Part shown: positions 40,257 through 50,116 of the stretch, piece after piece
Numbering within the stretch: position 1 is the stretch's first letter
How the letters are laid out: the number at the start of each line of letters is the position of its first letter
From: Marinomonas polaris DSM 16579
Lineage (GTDB): Bacteria; Pseudomonadota; Gammaproteobacteria; Pseudomonadales; Marinomonadaceae
NCBI RefSeq assembly: GCF_900129155.1
Contig: NZ_FQVF01000014.1
Span: forward strand, 80,497 to 144,496
Length of the DNA: 64,000 nt
Reading direction: 5' to 3'
Notes under the pieces: model-generated
Seen by the model: only the letters and a program-made list of their open reading frames with translations
The model's database searches: none
Told to the model about the DNA's origin: nothing
Program-made: the position numbers and the translations under genes

Positions 40257-41210
40257 ATGCCTAAAACACTAAAAGAATCAGTTATTGCCGTCATTTATGG
40301 CGGCCGTTCTGCGGAACGCGAAGTTTCAATGCAAAGCGGTCCTTTGGTTGCTGAGGGGTTGCGTTCAAAAGGTTTTCAGGTGGTAGAGCTTGATCTTTAT
40401 GGTCCTGATGCCGCGCTAGATCCTATTGCTCAATTGCAGTCTATTAAGTTTGATCTTGCTTTCATTGCCTTACATGGTGGGGAGGGTGAAGATGGTCGAG
40501 TTCAGGCTTTACTTGAAATGTTTGGTAAGCCGTATACAGGTAGTTCGCCCTTAGCTTGCGGTTTGGCTATGGATAAAGTCTTAACTAAGCGTTTTTGGAA
40601 TGGTATTGGCATTCCGACTCCCGCTTATTTATCTTTTGTCGATCATGCGAATGCGGATGTAATTGAGGAGCAGATGTCTTATCCAATGATTGTTAAGCCT
40701 TCTAGAGAGGGTTCTACCATTGGGATTAACAAGGCTATGAATAGAGCTGAGCTTGATGATGCTCTTCTAAAGGCGCTTGAGTATGACTCTGATATATTGG
40801 TCGAAGAATTTGTCGATGGGCCTGAATTTACTATTACGGTTATCGATGATGTCGCTTATCCGCCAATAGGTTTGAAGCCTGCTCCGAATCATAAGCTTTA
40901 TGATTATGAGGCTAAATATATAGCGGATGATACTGAATATTTGTTGCCTTGTGGTTTAGATGAAGATGATGAAAATGAGTTGCAAATGCTGGCTCTGGAT
41001 GCTTATCGTTCATTAGGTTGCTCTGGTTGGGGGCGTGTCGATGTCATGCGAGATCAAGCTGGTGTGTTTTGGGTGTTGGAAGTTAACACTGCACCAGGTA
41101 TGACGTCTCATAGCTTAGTGCCTATGGCGGCTAAATATGTGGGCATTGATTATGCGTCACTTGTGGAGAAAATTGCGCAAAATGCTTGGGATAAAGTAGG
41201 GCGTAATTGA
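40257..41210 (+). CDS. ddl: D-alanine:D-alanine ligase
   Basis: An ATP-grasp enzyme that makes the D-Ala-D-Ala used by MurF. It has 317 residues, matching the DdlB type that is normally encoded in the dcw cluster. Visible features are VIYGGRSAEREVSMQSG at the N terminus, ALHGGEGEDGRVQALLE, KPSREGSTIGI and the metal-binding VLEVNTAPGMTSHSLVP near the end. ftsQ begins 3 nt after the stop. Confidence 0.97.
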   Translation: MPKTLKESVIAVIYGGRSAEREVSMQSGPLVAEGLRSKGFQVVELDLYGPDAALDPIAQLQSIKFDLAFIALHGGEGEDGRVQALLEMFGKPYTGSSPLACGLAMDKVLTKRFWNGIGIPTPAYLSFVDHANADVIEEQMSYPMIVKPSREGSTIGINKAMNRAELDDALLKALEYDSDILVEEFVDGPEFTITVIDDVAYPPIGLKPAPNHKLYDYEAKYIADDTEYLLPCGLDEDDENELQMLALDAYRSLGCSGWGRVDVMRDQAGVFWVLEVNTAPGMTSHSLVPMAAKYVGIDYASLVEKIAQNAWDKVGRN

Positions 41211-41213
41211 TTT

Positions 41214-41894
41214 ATGAGGATAGCGGCACTAATCGGGGCAGTTTTATTGATATTGGTGGCGGTTTTTCAGGGGAATGATTCATCTGAAACTTGGTTTGCT
41301 ATTCAAAAGATCGAGATTAAAGGTGATTTGAAATACGCAACTGAAGATGAGTTGCAATCTGATTATTCATCTTTGCTTGGTCAGAGTCTTCTGAGTGTCT
41401 CTTTGTCCGATGCTTTGGCTACTGTTTTGTCATCTGAATGGGTAGCAAGTGCAGAGATTCGTAAAGTTTGGCCAAATACGTTGCAGGTGCTTGTTCATGA
41501 ACATACGCCTCTTGCATACTGGGGGGATGGGCAATTGATATCCACCTCGGCGGTAGTCATTACGCCGCCTAAGGTGCCTAATTTGCCGCTTACTAGATTG
41601 TATGGTCCCGAAGACTCAAGTGATGTTGTGTTAGAGCAGTTTGGATTGGTTAGTCAGGTGCTTGCTTCAACGTCTCTACGTGTTTCTACTCTTACCTTAG
41701 AGCCAAGGGGAGCGTGGAGTATTATTTTTACCAATGGTGTAGCGGTCAAGTTGGGTAGGGAGGAGATTTTAGAAAGATTGCAGCGCTTTATAGCTGTGTA
41801 TAAAAGTGATTTATCGGGTAGAATAGACCAGATAACGTCAGTCGACGCTCGCTATCCTCATGGGGTGGCTGTAGGTTGGAAAAAAAATAAATGA
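41214..41894 (+). CDS. ftsQ: Cell division protein FtsQ
   Basis: A bitopic divisome protein that holds FtsL and FtsB in place. At 226 residues it is shorter than the 276-residue E. coli protein, mostly through a minimal cytoplasmic tail: the helix begins at about residue 3 (IAALIGAVLLILVAVF). A POTRA domain follows (about 27-98, with IQKIEIKGDLKYATEDEL and WVASAEIRKVWPNTLQVLVHE), then the beta domain ending in YPHGVAVGWK. A 75-nt gap before ftsA contains a good ribosome-binding site for ftsA. Confidence 0.94.
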   Translation: MRIAALIGAVLLILVAVFQGNDSSETWFAIQKIEIKGDLKYATEDELQSDYSSLLGQSLLSVSLSDALATVLSSEWVASAEIRKVWPNTLQVLVHEHTPLAYWGDGQLISTSAVVITPPKVPNLPLTRLYGPEDSSDVVLEQFGLVSQVLASTSLRVSTLTLEPRGAWSIIFTNGVAVKLGREEILERLQRFIAVYKSDLSGRIDQITSVDARYPHGVAVGWKKNK

Positions 41895-41969
41895 TATTGG
41901 CCTGTTTGTTGCTTTTTTATACAGCAAAGAAGGTCTTTTCAAAACAACACGTAATGCCGGGAAGGTGAA

Positions 41970-43244
41970 ATGATAGTCGGTTTGGATGTAGGCACATCGA
42001 AAGTTATCTGTTTGGTTGGCGAAGTTCTAGCTGATGGTAGTTTGGAAATTGTCGGTATTGGCTCTCATAGTTCAAAAGGTATGAAGCGTGGTGTTGTAAT
42101 CAACATTGAGTCAACGGTTCAGTCAATTCAGCGTGCCGTCGAAGAAGCTGAGTTGATGGCTGGGTGTAATATACATTCAGTTTATGTCAGTGTTGCTGGT
42201 AGTCATATTCGGAGTTTGAATTCTCACGGTATAGTTGCCGTCAAAAATGGTGAAGTTCAAAAAGAAGATATAGATCGAGTTATTGATGCTGCACAGGCTG
42301 TGCCGATATCTTCTGATCAGCGAGTGCTTCATATATTGCCTCAGGAGTATCACATTGATTCCCAAGAAGGTATTAAAGATCCTCTTGGCATGTCGGGTGT
42401 TCGACTTGAAGCGAATGTGCATTTGATTTCTGGTGCTGTTAACGCTGTGATGAATGTTGAGAAGTGCATTAAACGATGTGGGTTGGGGGTAGATGGTGTC
42501 ATCTTATCTCAGCTTGCTTCTAGTGAATCTTCACTTAGTGAGGATGAAAAAGATTTAGGTGTTTGCTTGATTGATATTGGTGCGGGAACATCTGATATTG
42601 CTGTCTGGATTGATGGTGCTTTGCATCATACAGCAGTGGTTCCGGTTGCTGGTGATCAGGTTACAAATGATATTTCGATGGCTTTACGCACACCAACTCA
42701 GCATGCGGAAGAAATCAAAGTGAAATATGCATGTGCCATGTCTTCTATGGCATCCGCGGATCAGGTTCTTCAGGTGCCAAGTGTTGGTGATCGTCAGCCA
42801 AGATCAATCACTCGTCATGCTTTGACAGAGGTTGTTGAGGCAAGATATGAAGAAATTTATAATTTAATTCTGGATGAATTAAGACGTAGTGGTTATGCGG
42901 AGCGTATCCCTGCAGGTATTGTAATTACTGGTGGTACGTCGCTTATGGAAGGTGCGGCGGAGTTGGCTGAGAAGGTATTTCAGATGCCAATTCGATTATC
43001 TTTACCAGATTGCACTAAAGGAATGTCTGACATTGTCGATAACCCTATATATTCAACAAGTGTTGGATTATTGGCTTATGGTAGTAAAGAGGCTGAAGTA
43101 ACCGAGATCTCGAAGCGGATGATGTCTAAGACGCAAACTAAACGAGAATCATCAGTTCTGGTTCCTAAAAAAGAAATCGGGCCATCCTTCAGTGCAACGA
43201 AGGCATGGCAGAAATTAAAGCACTGGTTTCAGAGTTATATTTAG
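41970..43244 (+). CDS. ftsA: Cell division protein FtsA
   Basis: An actin-like ATPase that ties FtsZ to the membrane and signals to FtsWI. The protein is 424 residues. It has VGLDVGTSKVICLVGE (phosphate 1), the 1C insertion typical of FtsA, CLIDIGAGTSDIAVW (phosphate 2), VITGGTSLMEG (adenosine motif), and a C-terminal amphipathic membrane-targeting helix (about 411-424, AWQKLKHWFQSYI). GGAAGG lies 6 nt before the ATG. Confidence 0.97.
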   Translation: MIVGLDVGTSKVICLVGEVLADGSLEIVGIGSHSSKGMKRGVVINIESTVQSIQRAVEEAELMAGCNIHSVYVSVAGSHIRSLNSHGIVAVKNGEVQKEDIDRVIDAAQAVPISSDQRVLHILPQEYHIDSQEGIKDPLGMSGVRLEANVHLISGAVNAVMNVEKCIKRCGLGVDGVILSQLASSESSLSEDEKDLGVCLIDIGAGTSDIAVWIDGALHHTAVVPVAGDQVTNDISMALRTPTQHAEEIKVKYACAMSSMASADQVLQVPSVGDRQPRSITRHALTEVVEARYEEIYNLILDELRRSGYAERIPAGIVITGGTSLMEGAAELAEKVFQMPIRLSLPDCTKGMSDIVDNPIYSTSVGLLAYGSKEAEVTEISKRMMSKTQTKRESSVLVPKKEIGPSFSATKAWQKLKHWFQSYI

Positions 43245-43283
43245 TCAGAATTGATTGTGAATTTATTGAGGAGCGATAAGCCC

Positions 43284-44513
43284 ATGAATGTCTTTGATTT
43301 AGCCGAAGATAATTTATCAGATAATGCTGTTATTAAAGTTATCGGTGTCGGTGGTGGTGGCGGTAATGCTGTACGTCATATGCTTGAAAATCGATTGGAA
43401 GGTGTTGAGTTCATTTGTGCTAACACTGACTCTAAAGCGCTGATAGGCTTTGAGACTGGAGTCTCTTTGCAGTTAGGCTCAACCATTACTAAAGGGTTGG
43501 GTGCTGGGGCAAATCCAGAGGTGGGTAGAGATTCAGCCTTAGAAGATCAAGAAAAAATCACCCAGTTGCTGACTGGTGCAGATATGGTGTTCATCACTGC
43601 TGGTATGGGTGGTGGAACGGGTACAGGTGCTGCGCCAGTTATTGCCAAAGTCGCGCGTGAATTAGGTATTTTGACGGTGGCGGTTGTTACTAAGCCTTTT
43701 CCTTTTGAAGGTCGTCGCCGCGCAAGAGTTGCTGAGGAAGGTGTTAAGGAGTTGCGTGAAAATGTCGATTCCTTGATTACTGTTCCAAATGAGCGTCTTT
43801 TGCCTGTATTGGGTAAGAATATTTCATTGCTGAAGGCATTTGGTGAAGCAAATAATGTTTTGTTTAATGCGGTTCAGGGTATTACAGATTTGATTATGCG
43901 ACCTGGTTTAATCAACGTCGACTTTGCAGATGTAAGAACAGTTATGTCTGAAATGGGAATGGCGATGATGGGTACTGGATCTGCATCTGGTGAGGATAGA
44001 GCTAGAGTAGCTGCTGAGGCTGCAATACATAATCCATTGCTTGAAGATATTAACCTTAGAGGTGCGCGTGGCGTGCTGGTGAACATTACAGCAAACGAAG
44101 AAGTTGGTTTGTCTGAGTTTACTGAGGTTGGTAGCATTATTGAAGAATATGCATCGGAAGATGCTACTGTCGTGATTGGTTGTGCAATTGATCCTAGTGT
44201 AGGAGATGAAATGCGAGTCACGGTAGTTGCCACTGGTTTAGAGGGTCGCTCTGCAGTTGAAATGAAGTCTGCTGTTGGTGAATCTGTTGTCTCTCAACCA
44301 GTTGTGGCAAAGGTCGAGCAGGTTATTGAAAGTGAAAACGCTAAAATGACTGTTGCTCAATCTGTGCCGAAGCCTTCACAGCATGTGAAAGCAGAAGTGG
44401 TAGAGAAAAACTTGGATGAAAAGAAGGGGTCTGTTGATTCTGCCTCTATTTCAAGTGGCGATAAATTATCGTATTTGGACATTCCAGCATTTTTGCGTCG
44501 TCAAGCTGACTAG
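43284..44513 (+). CDS. ftsZ: Cell division GTPase FtsZ
   Basis: The tubulin homologue that forms the Z ring. I use the ATG at 43284, giving 409 residues, with GAGGAG 9 nt upstream; the in-frame TTG at 43251 would add 11 residues unlike FtsZ. The tubulin signature GGGTGTG (about 109-115) and the T7-loop region are intact. A variable acidic linker of about 70 residues leads to the C-terminal peptide LDIPAFLRRQAD, which binds FtsA and ZipA. Confidence 0.98.
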   Translation: MNVFDLAEDNLSDNAVIKVIGVGGGGGNAVRHMLENRLEGVEFICANTDSKALIGFETGVSLQLGSTITKGLGAGANPEVGRDSALEDQEKITQLLTGADMVFITAGMGGGTGTGAAPVIAKVARELGILTVAVVTKPFPFEGRRRARVAEEGVKELRENVDSLITVPNERLLPVLGKNISLLKAFGEANNVLFNAVQGITDLIMRPGLINVDFADVRTVMSEMGMAMMGTGSASGEDRARVAAEAAIHNPLLEDINLRGARGVLVNITANEEVGLSEFTEVGSIIEEYASEDATVVIGCAIDPSVGDEMRVTVVATGLEGRSAVEMKSAVGESVVSQPVVAKVEQVIESENAKMTVAQSVPKPSQHVKAEVVEKNLDEKKGSVDSASISSGDKLSYLDIPAFLRRQAD

Positions 44514-44569
44514 TTTGAGTAAAAACGATGCAATATCAAGGCGTTGGATTGTATAAAAAATGTGTTATT

Positions 44570-44595
44570 GATACTATTTTTCAAAGAATAGTATC
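44570..44595 (+). promoter_or_regulatory. Hairpin in the lpxC leader
   Basis: A 9-bp inverted repeat (44570-44578 with 44587-44595), extendable by two more pairs inward, lies 25 nt before the lpxC start. It has no T run and so is not a terminator. It could affect mRNA stability or translation of lpxC; no function is proven. Confidence 0.4.
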
Positions 44596-44619
44596 CAGTC
44601 ATAAAAATGTAGGAATATA

Positions 44620-45537
44620 ATGGTACGCCAACACACACTTAAAAACATTATTCGAGCAACTGGAGTGGGATTGCACTCTGGCGAGAAAGTGTATTTGACA
44701 CTAAAGCCTGCACCTGTGAATACAGGTATTGTATTTGTTCGTACAGACTTGGATCCAGTTGTAGAGATTCATGGTGATGCGCGAGCAGTCGGATCAACAA
44801 ATTTTGCTACAGCTTTATGTCAGGGTGATGTGAAGGTAAGTACTGTAGAGCATTTGTTGTCTGCAATGGCTGGTTTGGGTGTAGATAACGCTTATGTAGA
44901 AGTGAGTGCTAGTGAAATTCCTCTTATGGATGGAAGTGCTAGCCCTTTTGTTTTTCTTCTGCAATCGGCAGGCCTAGAGGCTCAGAATGCACCAAAAAGA
45001 TTTATTCGAGTTAAGAAACCTATTCGAGTAGATGAAGGTGATAAGTTTGCTTCTCTTGAGCCTCATTCGGGATTTCGGTTGTCTTTCACAATTGACTTTC
45101 AACATCCGGCTATTGGTGAGGATGTTCAAAGTACATCATTTGATTTTTCAACGACCACTTTTGTAAAAGAGATTAGTCGTGCGAGAACATTTGGTTTTAT
45201 GAAAGATCTTGAATACTTTAAGAATAACAACCTTGCTCGTGGTGCAAACATGGAAAATGCCATCGTATTAGATGACTACCGTGTGCTAAATGATGAAGGT
45301 TTACGCTACCGAGATGAATTGGTGCGTCATAAAATTTTGGATGCGATCGGTGATCTTTATCTTCTTGGTCATAGCTTGATTGGTGAGTATAAGGCTTACA
45401 AATCAGGTCATGCTTTGAATAATAAGCTATTGCTTGCTCTGCTTGAGCATCAGGATGCTTGGGAATATGTTGTTTTCGAAGATGAAGCGCAAACGACACC
45501 AATTTCTTATGTGGAACCTGCTTTTGTTGGTGCTTAG
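44620..45537 (+). CDS. lpxC: UDP-3-O-acyl-N-acetylglucosamine deacetylase LpxC
   Basis: Catalyses the committed, zinc-dependent step of lipid A synthesis. The protein is 305 residues with the two-layer LpxC fold. Zinc ligands His78 ([10 protein letters not shown]), His237 and Asp241 ([10 protein letters not shown]) are at the same positions as in E. coli, as is the catalytic His264 (KSGHALNNK). The C terminus ends in Ala, as in many LpxC proteins degraded by FtsH. It is the last gene of the dcw cluster and is followed by a terminator. Confidence 0.98.
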   Translation: MVRQHTLKNIIRATGVGLHSGEKVYLTLKPAPVNTGIVFVRTDLDPVVEIHGDARAVGSTNFATALCQGDVKVSTVEHLLSAMAGLGVDNAYVEVSASEIPLMDGSASPFVFLLQSAGLEAQNAPKRFIRVKKPIRVDEGDKFASLEPHSGFRLSFTIDFQHPAIGEDVQSTSFDFSTTTFVKEISRARTFGFMKDLEYFKNNNLARGANMENAIVLDDYRVLNDEGLRYRDELVRHKILDAIGDLYLLGHSLIGEYKAYKSGHALNNKLLLALLEHQDAWEYVVFEDEAQTTPISYVEPAFVGA

Positions 45538-45565
45538 TAAGTGATTAATTCTTGATCGAATCTTT

Positions 45566-45594
45566 AAAAACCAGACTATATGTCTGGTTTTTTT
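45566..45594 (+). terminator. Terminator after lpxC, end of the dcw cluster
   Basis: An 11-bp stem (45566-45576 with 45582-45592) with a 5-nt A/T loop is followed by T residues. It separates the division cluster from secA, which must therefore have its own promoter in the 85 nt that follow. Confidence 0.88.
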
Positions 45595-45680
45595 GTATTT
45601 AGGTCCTTGATATTTCATGTTTTGTCACACATTACCATGATAGACTGTCTTTATTACTAATTGGCTACGATGAGTTCAAG

Positions 45681-48386
45681 ATGTTAGGAACTGTAATTAA
45701 AAAAATTGTCGGCACAAAGAATGACCGAGAAGTTAAACGATATAGAAAAGTCGTTGCACAGATAAACCAGCTTGAAGAATCTTTCCACAAATTATCTGAT
45801 GATGATTTGTCAGGGAAAACAAGCGAGTTTCGTGATCGTCTCGCAAAAGGTGAGTCTTTAGAATCTATTTTGCCTGAGGCTTTTGCGGTGGTACGAGAAG
45901 GCAGTAGCCGTGTTATGGGTATGCGCCATTTCGATGTGCAGCTCATTGGTGGCATGGTTCTTAATGAAGGTAAAATTGCTGAAATGCGTACAGGCGAAGG
46001 GAAAACGCTTGTAGCAACACTGGCTGTTTACTTAAATGCTTTGTCTTCCAAAGGTGTTCACGTTGTTACGGTGAATGATTATCTGGCTAAGCGTGATGCT
46101 AACTGGATGCGACCTTTATATGAATTTTTAGACATGAGTGTTGGTGTGGTTTTCTCTGGTCAAGATCGTGACGAGAAGAAAGCAGCATACTTGTGTGATA
46201 TTACTTATGGTACCAATAACGAGTTCGGTTTTGACTATCTTCGCGACAATATGGTTTTTCGTTTAGAAGATCGTGTTCAGCGTGATTTAAACTTCTCTGT
46301 AGTGGATGAAGTGGACTCCATTCTGATAGATGAGGCTAGAACTCCCCTCATTATCTCGGGCGCGGTTGAGGATAGCTCTGAGCAGTACCGTAAAATTAAT
46401 CAACTTGCTCCTTTATTGGTTAAGCAGGAAGATATTGAAGGTGAAGAGCCAACAGGTCATTACGTTTTTGATGAGTCTCAGCGCAGTATTGAATTGACGG
46501 AAGATGGTCATTCTTTTGTTGAGGATTGGCTGGTTGAGCAGGGTTTGTTGGGTGAGGGTGAAAGTCTTTATGCGGCTGGGAACCTTTCTCTATTGCATCA
46601 TGTTCATGCTTGTTTGAAAGCGCATGTTATTTTTAAGAAGAATGTTGATTATGTGATTCAGGGAGACCAAATCGTCATTGTTGATGAGCATACAGGTCGA
46701 ACTATGGCTGGTCGTCGTTGGTCTGAAGGTATTCATCAGGCGGTAGAAGCTAAAGAGGGTGTGACTATTCAAGCAGAAAGTCAGACGTTGGCTTCGACAA
46801 CTTTCCAGAATTACTTCCGTTTATATGAAAAGCTATCTGGTATGACCGGTACAGCTGATACGGAAGCGTTTGAGTTTCAGCAAATTTACGGGTTATCCGT
46901 TATTGTTATTCCTACAAACCGCCAGGTTCAGCGTAAAGACTTCAATGATTTAATTTATATGTCTACTGAAGACAAATTTGAAGCGATTGTGTTGGATATT
47001 GAAGAAATTGTTAAGCAGGGTCGTCCAGTATTGGTTGGTACTGCGTCTATTGAATATTCAGAGCTTTTATCAAATTACCTGCTTGAAAAAGACGTGAAGC
47101 ATAATGTTCTTAATGCTAAGCAGCATGAGCGTGAGGCTGAAATTGTTGCTGATGCTGGTCGACCTGGTGCGGTAACAATTGCTACTAACATGGCCGGTCG
47201 TGGTACAGATATTGTATTGGGTGGTAATTTGCAAGTTGAGTTAGCTCAACTAGGTGAAAATGCTAGCCAAGAAAGTATTGATGCGCTTAAGGCTGATTGG
47301 AAGTCTCGTAATGAGTCAGTTTTGGCAGCAGGTGGTTTGCATATTATAGGCACTGAGCGTCACGAGTCGCGTCGTATTGATAACCAGTTGCGTGGTCGTG
47401 CTGGCCGTCAAGGTGATGTTGGTTCTTCACGCTTTTATTTGTCTTTAGAAGATAATCTAATGCGTATCTTCATGTCTGATCGTATCAAGAAAATGATGAT
47501 GGCGCTTGGGATGGAGAAGGGTGAGGCCATTGAACATAAGATGGTTTCAAATGCGATTGAAAAAGCGCAGCGTAAAGTTGAAGGTCGTAACTTTGATATT
47601 CGTAAGCAATTGCTTGAATATGATGATGTGGCAAACGATCAGCGCCAAGTAATTTATCGTCAGCGTTTTGATATGATGGTATCTGAAGATCTCTCTGAAG
47701 CTATTTCTGCAATGCGAGAAGAAGTTGTTACCAGTTTGATTGATGAATTTATTCCGCCTCAAAGTATCTTTGATATGTGGGATCTTGAGGGATTGGAAGA
47801 TAAGTCTCGTAATGAGTTTGGTCTGGAGCTGCCTGTTGCTAAGTGGGTTGAAGAAGATAAGAAACTATATGAAGAGCCTCTGCGCCAGAAAATACTAGAT
47901 ACATTTGTCAGTGATTATCAGGCTAAAGAAGAAATTGCTGGTGCGCAGTCATTTAGGGCTTTTGAAAAGCAAGTGCTATTACAGGTTCTTGATACTTTAT
48001 GGAAAGAGCATCTTCAGACAATGGATATGCTTAGGCAAGGCATTCACTTACGTGGTTACGCACAAAAGAATCCTAAGCAGGAATATAAGCGTGAGTCGTT
48101 TGAGTTATTTCAAGGTTTGCTAGAACAAATCAAATATGAAGTGATTCAAATTATTACTCGTGTAAAAGTTCAGTCTGCTGAAGAGGCTGAGAAAATAGAA
48201 GAAGCCCGTAGAAAGCAAGAAGAGAAAACGACTGTTAATATGATTCATGATTCATTGAATTCATTGGCTGAAGATTCTTTATTGTCTACAGATGGGGCTC
48301 AAGAGTTCCCTAAAGTGGGTCGAAATGAGCCTTGCCCATGTGGTTCAGGTAAAAAATACAAACAGTGTCACGGTAGTCTTATTTAA
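45681..48386 (+). CDS. secA: Preprotein translocase ATPase SecA
   Basis: The motor that pushes unfolded proteins through SecYEG. The protein is 901 residues. Walker A is in [14 protein letters not shown] (near 102-115), followed by [17 protein letters not shown] (DEAD-like box), the preprotein crosslinking domain, [15 protein letters not shown] and [11 protein letters not shown] of the second helicase domain, and the C-terminal zinc finger with Cys885, Cys887, Cys896 and His897 that binds SecB. No secM lies upstream. Confidence 0.98.
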   Translation: MLGTVIKKIVGTKNDREVKRYRKVVAQINQLEESFHKLSDDDLSGKTSEFRDRLAKGESLESILPEAFAVVREGSSRVMGMRHFDVQLIGGMVLNEGKIAEMRTGEGKTLVATLAVYLNALSSKGVHVVTVNDYLAKRDANWMRPLYEFLDMSVGVVFSGQDRDEKKAAYLCDITYGTNNEFGFDYLRDNMVFRLEDRVQRDLNFSVVDEVDSILIDEARTPLIISGAVEDSSEQYRKINQLAPLLVKQEDIEGEEPTGHYVFDESQRSIELTEDGHSFVEDWLVEQGLLGEGESLYAAGNLSLLHHVHACLKAHVIFKKNVDYVIQGDQIVIVDEHTGRTMAGRRWSEGIHQAVEAKEGVTIQAESQTLASTTFQNYFRLYEKLSGMTGTADTEAFEFQQIYGLSVIVIPTNRQVQRKDFNDLIYMSTEDKFEAIVLDIEEIVKQGRPVLVGTASIEYSELLSNYLLEKDVKHNVLNAKQHEREAEIVADAGRPGAVTIATNMAGRGTDIVLGGNLQVELAQLGENASQESIDALKADWKSRNESVLAAGGLHIIGTERHESRRIDNQLRGRAGRQGDVGSSRFYLSLEDNLMRIFMSDRIKKMMMALGMEKGEAIEHKMVSNAIEKAQRKVEGRNFDIRKQLLEYDDVANDQRQVIYRQRFDMMVSEDLSEAISAMREEVVTSLIDEFIPPQSIFDMWDLEGLEDKSRNEFGLELPVAKWVEEDKKLYEEPLRQKILDTFVSDYQAKEEIAGAQSFRAFEKQVLLQVLDTLWKEHLQTMDMLRQGIHLRGYAQKNPKQEYKRESFELFQGLLEQIKYEVIQIITRVKVQSAEEAEKIEEARRKQEEKTTVNMIHDSLNSLAEDSLLSTDGAQEFPKVGRNEPCPCGSGKKYKQCHGSLI

Positions 48387-48401
48387 CTGGAGAAAGTTTA
48401 A

Positions 48402-49622
48402 ATGGCTGTAGGGTTACATGATTTTCCTCTTATTCCAGAAATAAAAGGAATTAGAATTGGTGTTGCGGAAGCTGGAATTAAAAAGCCCAACAAGAAAGAT
48501 GTTGTGATTTTTGAATTATGCGAAGGCGCATCTGTTGCTGGTGTTTTTACTCAGAATGCTTTTTGTGCGGCGCCTGTGCGTATTTGTCAAAAGCATTTAG
48601 GTTTGGCAGGCAGTCGTTATTTGCTGATCAATACAGGTAACGCTAATGCTGGCACTGGAAAATCAGGTCTTGAGACAGCTCTAAAGACTTGTGAAGCTTT
48701 GGCTAATGAAACTGGTGTAAGTGTAGAGGCTATTTTGCCTTTCTCAACTGGTGTTATTGGTGAGCCTTTGCCAGTGGCGAAAATTGTTGCGGCGATTCCT
48801 TCAGCTCTTGCCAATTTATCTGCTGATAATTGGCGTTCTGCAGGTGTTGGTATCATGACGACTGATACTTTACCAAAAGGCTCTATTCGCACTTTCGAAT
48901 TTGACGGTCTAACTTATAGTATCGCCGGTATTTCGAAGGGTGCTGGTATGATTCGCCCTAACATGGCAACTATGTTGGGTTATGTTTGCAGTGATATCGC
49001 AATGGATGTGGATGTTCTTCAGTCGATATTGAAAGATGTTGTAAATAAGAGCTTTAACCGTATTACTGTTGATAGCGATACATCTACGAACGATTCTTGT
49101 ATTGCTGTGGCAACTGGTATGGCTGGAAATACGAAGGTGACTTCTGTTGATGAGCCTTTGGCTCAAGCTTTTATAGTTGCCTTTACAGAGGTTATGCAAG
49201 AGTTGGCTCATGCTATTGTTCGTGATGGTGAAGGTGCGACTAAGTTTGTTACGGTAGAAGTGGTTGGCGCTGTTATTGAATCTGATGCCACGAAAGTTGC
49301 GTTTGAAATTGCACACTCGCCTCTAGTTAAGACTGCATTGTTTGCTTCTGATCCAAATTGGGGGCGAATTTTAGCGGTTGTTGGTCGTGCAGGTGTTGAA
49401 GGTTTGGATGTTGATCGCGTACAGCTTCATATAAATGGTTTTGAAGTTGCTCGTGATGGTGGTCGTTCTCCTGATTATCTCGAAGAGCACGGTAAGCAGG
49501 CTATGGCGCCTCAAGAAATCCATATTGTGCTTGATTTGGGTATGGGGGTTGAGTCTGATATTGTTTGGACGACAGATTTTTCTCATGAGTATGTCACTAT
49601 TAATGCTGAGTACCGTACCTAA
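48402..49622 (+). CDS. argJ: Bifunctional ornithine acetyltransferase / N-acetylglutamate synthase
   Basis: Recycles the acetyl group from N-acetylornithine to glutamate in arginine synthesis. The protein is 406 residues. It is made as a precursor that cleaves itself before the nucleophile Thr190 in the motif KGAGMIRPNMATMLG, giving alpha and beta chains. TGNANAGTGKSG and ASDPNWGRILA are other family blocks. Whether it can also use acetyl-CoA cannot be read from sequence. It starts 15 nt after secA and its stop shares a base with the mutT start. Confidence 0.96.
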   Translation: MAVGLHDFPLIPEIKGIRIGVAEAGIKKPNKKDVVIFELCEGASVAGVFTQNAFCAAPVRICQKHLGLAGSRYLLINTGNANAGTGKSGLETALKTCEALANETGVSVEAILPFSTGVIGEPLPVAKIVAAIPSALANLSADNWRSAGVGIMTTDTLPKGSIRTFEFDGLTYSIAGISKGAGMIRPNMATMLGYVCSDIAMDVDVLQSILKDVVNKSFNRITVDSDTSTNDSCIAVATGMAGNTKVTSVDEPLAQAFIVAFTEVMQELAHAIVRDGEGATKFVTVEVVGAVIESDATKVAFEIAHSPLVKTALFASDPNWGRILAVVGRAGVEGLDVDRVQLHINGFEVARDGGRSPDYLEEHGKQAMAPQEIHIVLDLGMGVESDIVWTTDFSHEYVTINAEYRT

Positions 49623-50008
49623 TGTTGGTTAGAGTTGCTGTTGGTATTATTCTTCGTGGTGGTGCGGTTTTCATTGCTCTTCGTAACTCAAATCAGCATC
49701 AAGGTGGTTTGTGGGAGTTTCCGGGGGGGAAGTGCGAGTCTTCTGAGTCTGCTGAGAAGGCTTTAGCTAGAGAGTTGAAAGAAGAATGTGGTATTGCTGT
49801 AACTGAGAGTTCTTTCTATAAAACGATATCTCATGATTATGGTGATAAGCAGGTCGAGCTTTGCTTCTATAAGGTAACAGGTTTTGATGGTGAGCCAGAG
49901 GGGAGTGAAGGTCAGACGGTAAGTTGGGTGGCTATTTCTAATTTGTCGACGTATCGTTTTCCTGAGGCTAATCAGCAAATTGTTTCTGAGTTGATGGCGG
50001 CGGTCTGA
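49622..50008 (+). CDS. mutT: 8-oxo-dGTP diphosphatase MutT (Nudix)
   Basis: Removes oxidised dGTP from the nucleotide pool to prevent A:T to C:G changes. The protein is 128 residues. The Nudix box GX5EX7REUXEEXGU is complete: it runs from GKCESSE (about 40) to RELKEECGI. The first strand (VRVAVGIILRGGAVFIALR) and GGLWEFPGGK also match MutT. The ATG overlaps the argJ stop by one base. It lacks the C-terminal thiamine phosphate synthase-like domain that some relatives carry. Confidence 0.93.
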   Translation: MLVRVAVGIILRGGAVFIALRNSNQHQGGLWEFPGGKCESSESAEKALARELKEECGIAVTESSFYKTISHDYGDKQVELCFYKVTGFDGEPEGSEGQTVSWVAISNLSTYRFPEANQQIVSELMAAV

Positions 50009-50033
50009 TTTAAGATTGCCAATGTTTGGTTTA

Positions 50034-50066
50034 AAAAAAGAGCTTCATTTTGAAGCTCTTTTTTTG
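50034..50066. terminator. Bidirectional terminator between mutT and the double-receiver gene
   Basis: A 14-bp stem (50034-50047 with 50051-50064) with a TTT loop has an A run on one side and a T run on the other, so it works on both strands for two convergent genes. Confidence 0.92.
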
Positions 50067-50116
50067 TTTTTAATCTTTGAATTGAGCTTTGATAAAAAGG
50101 TTAAGCGATTTGGTTG

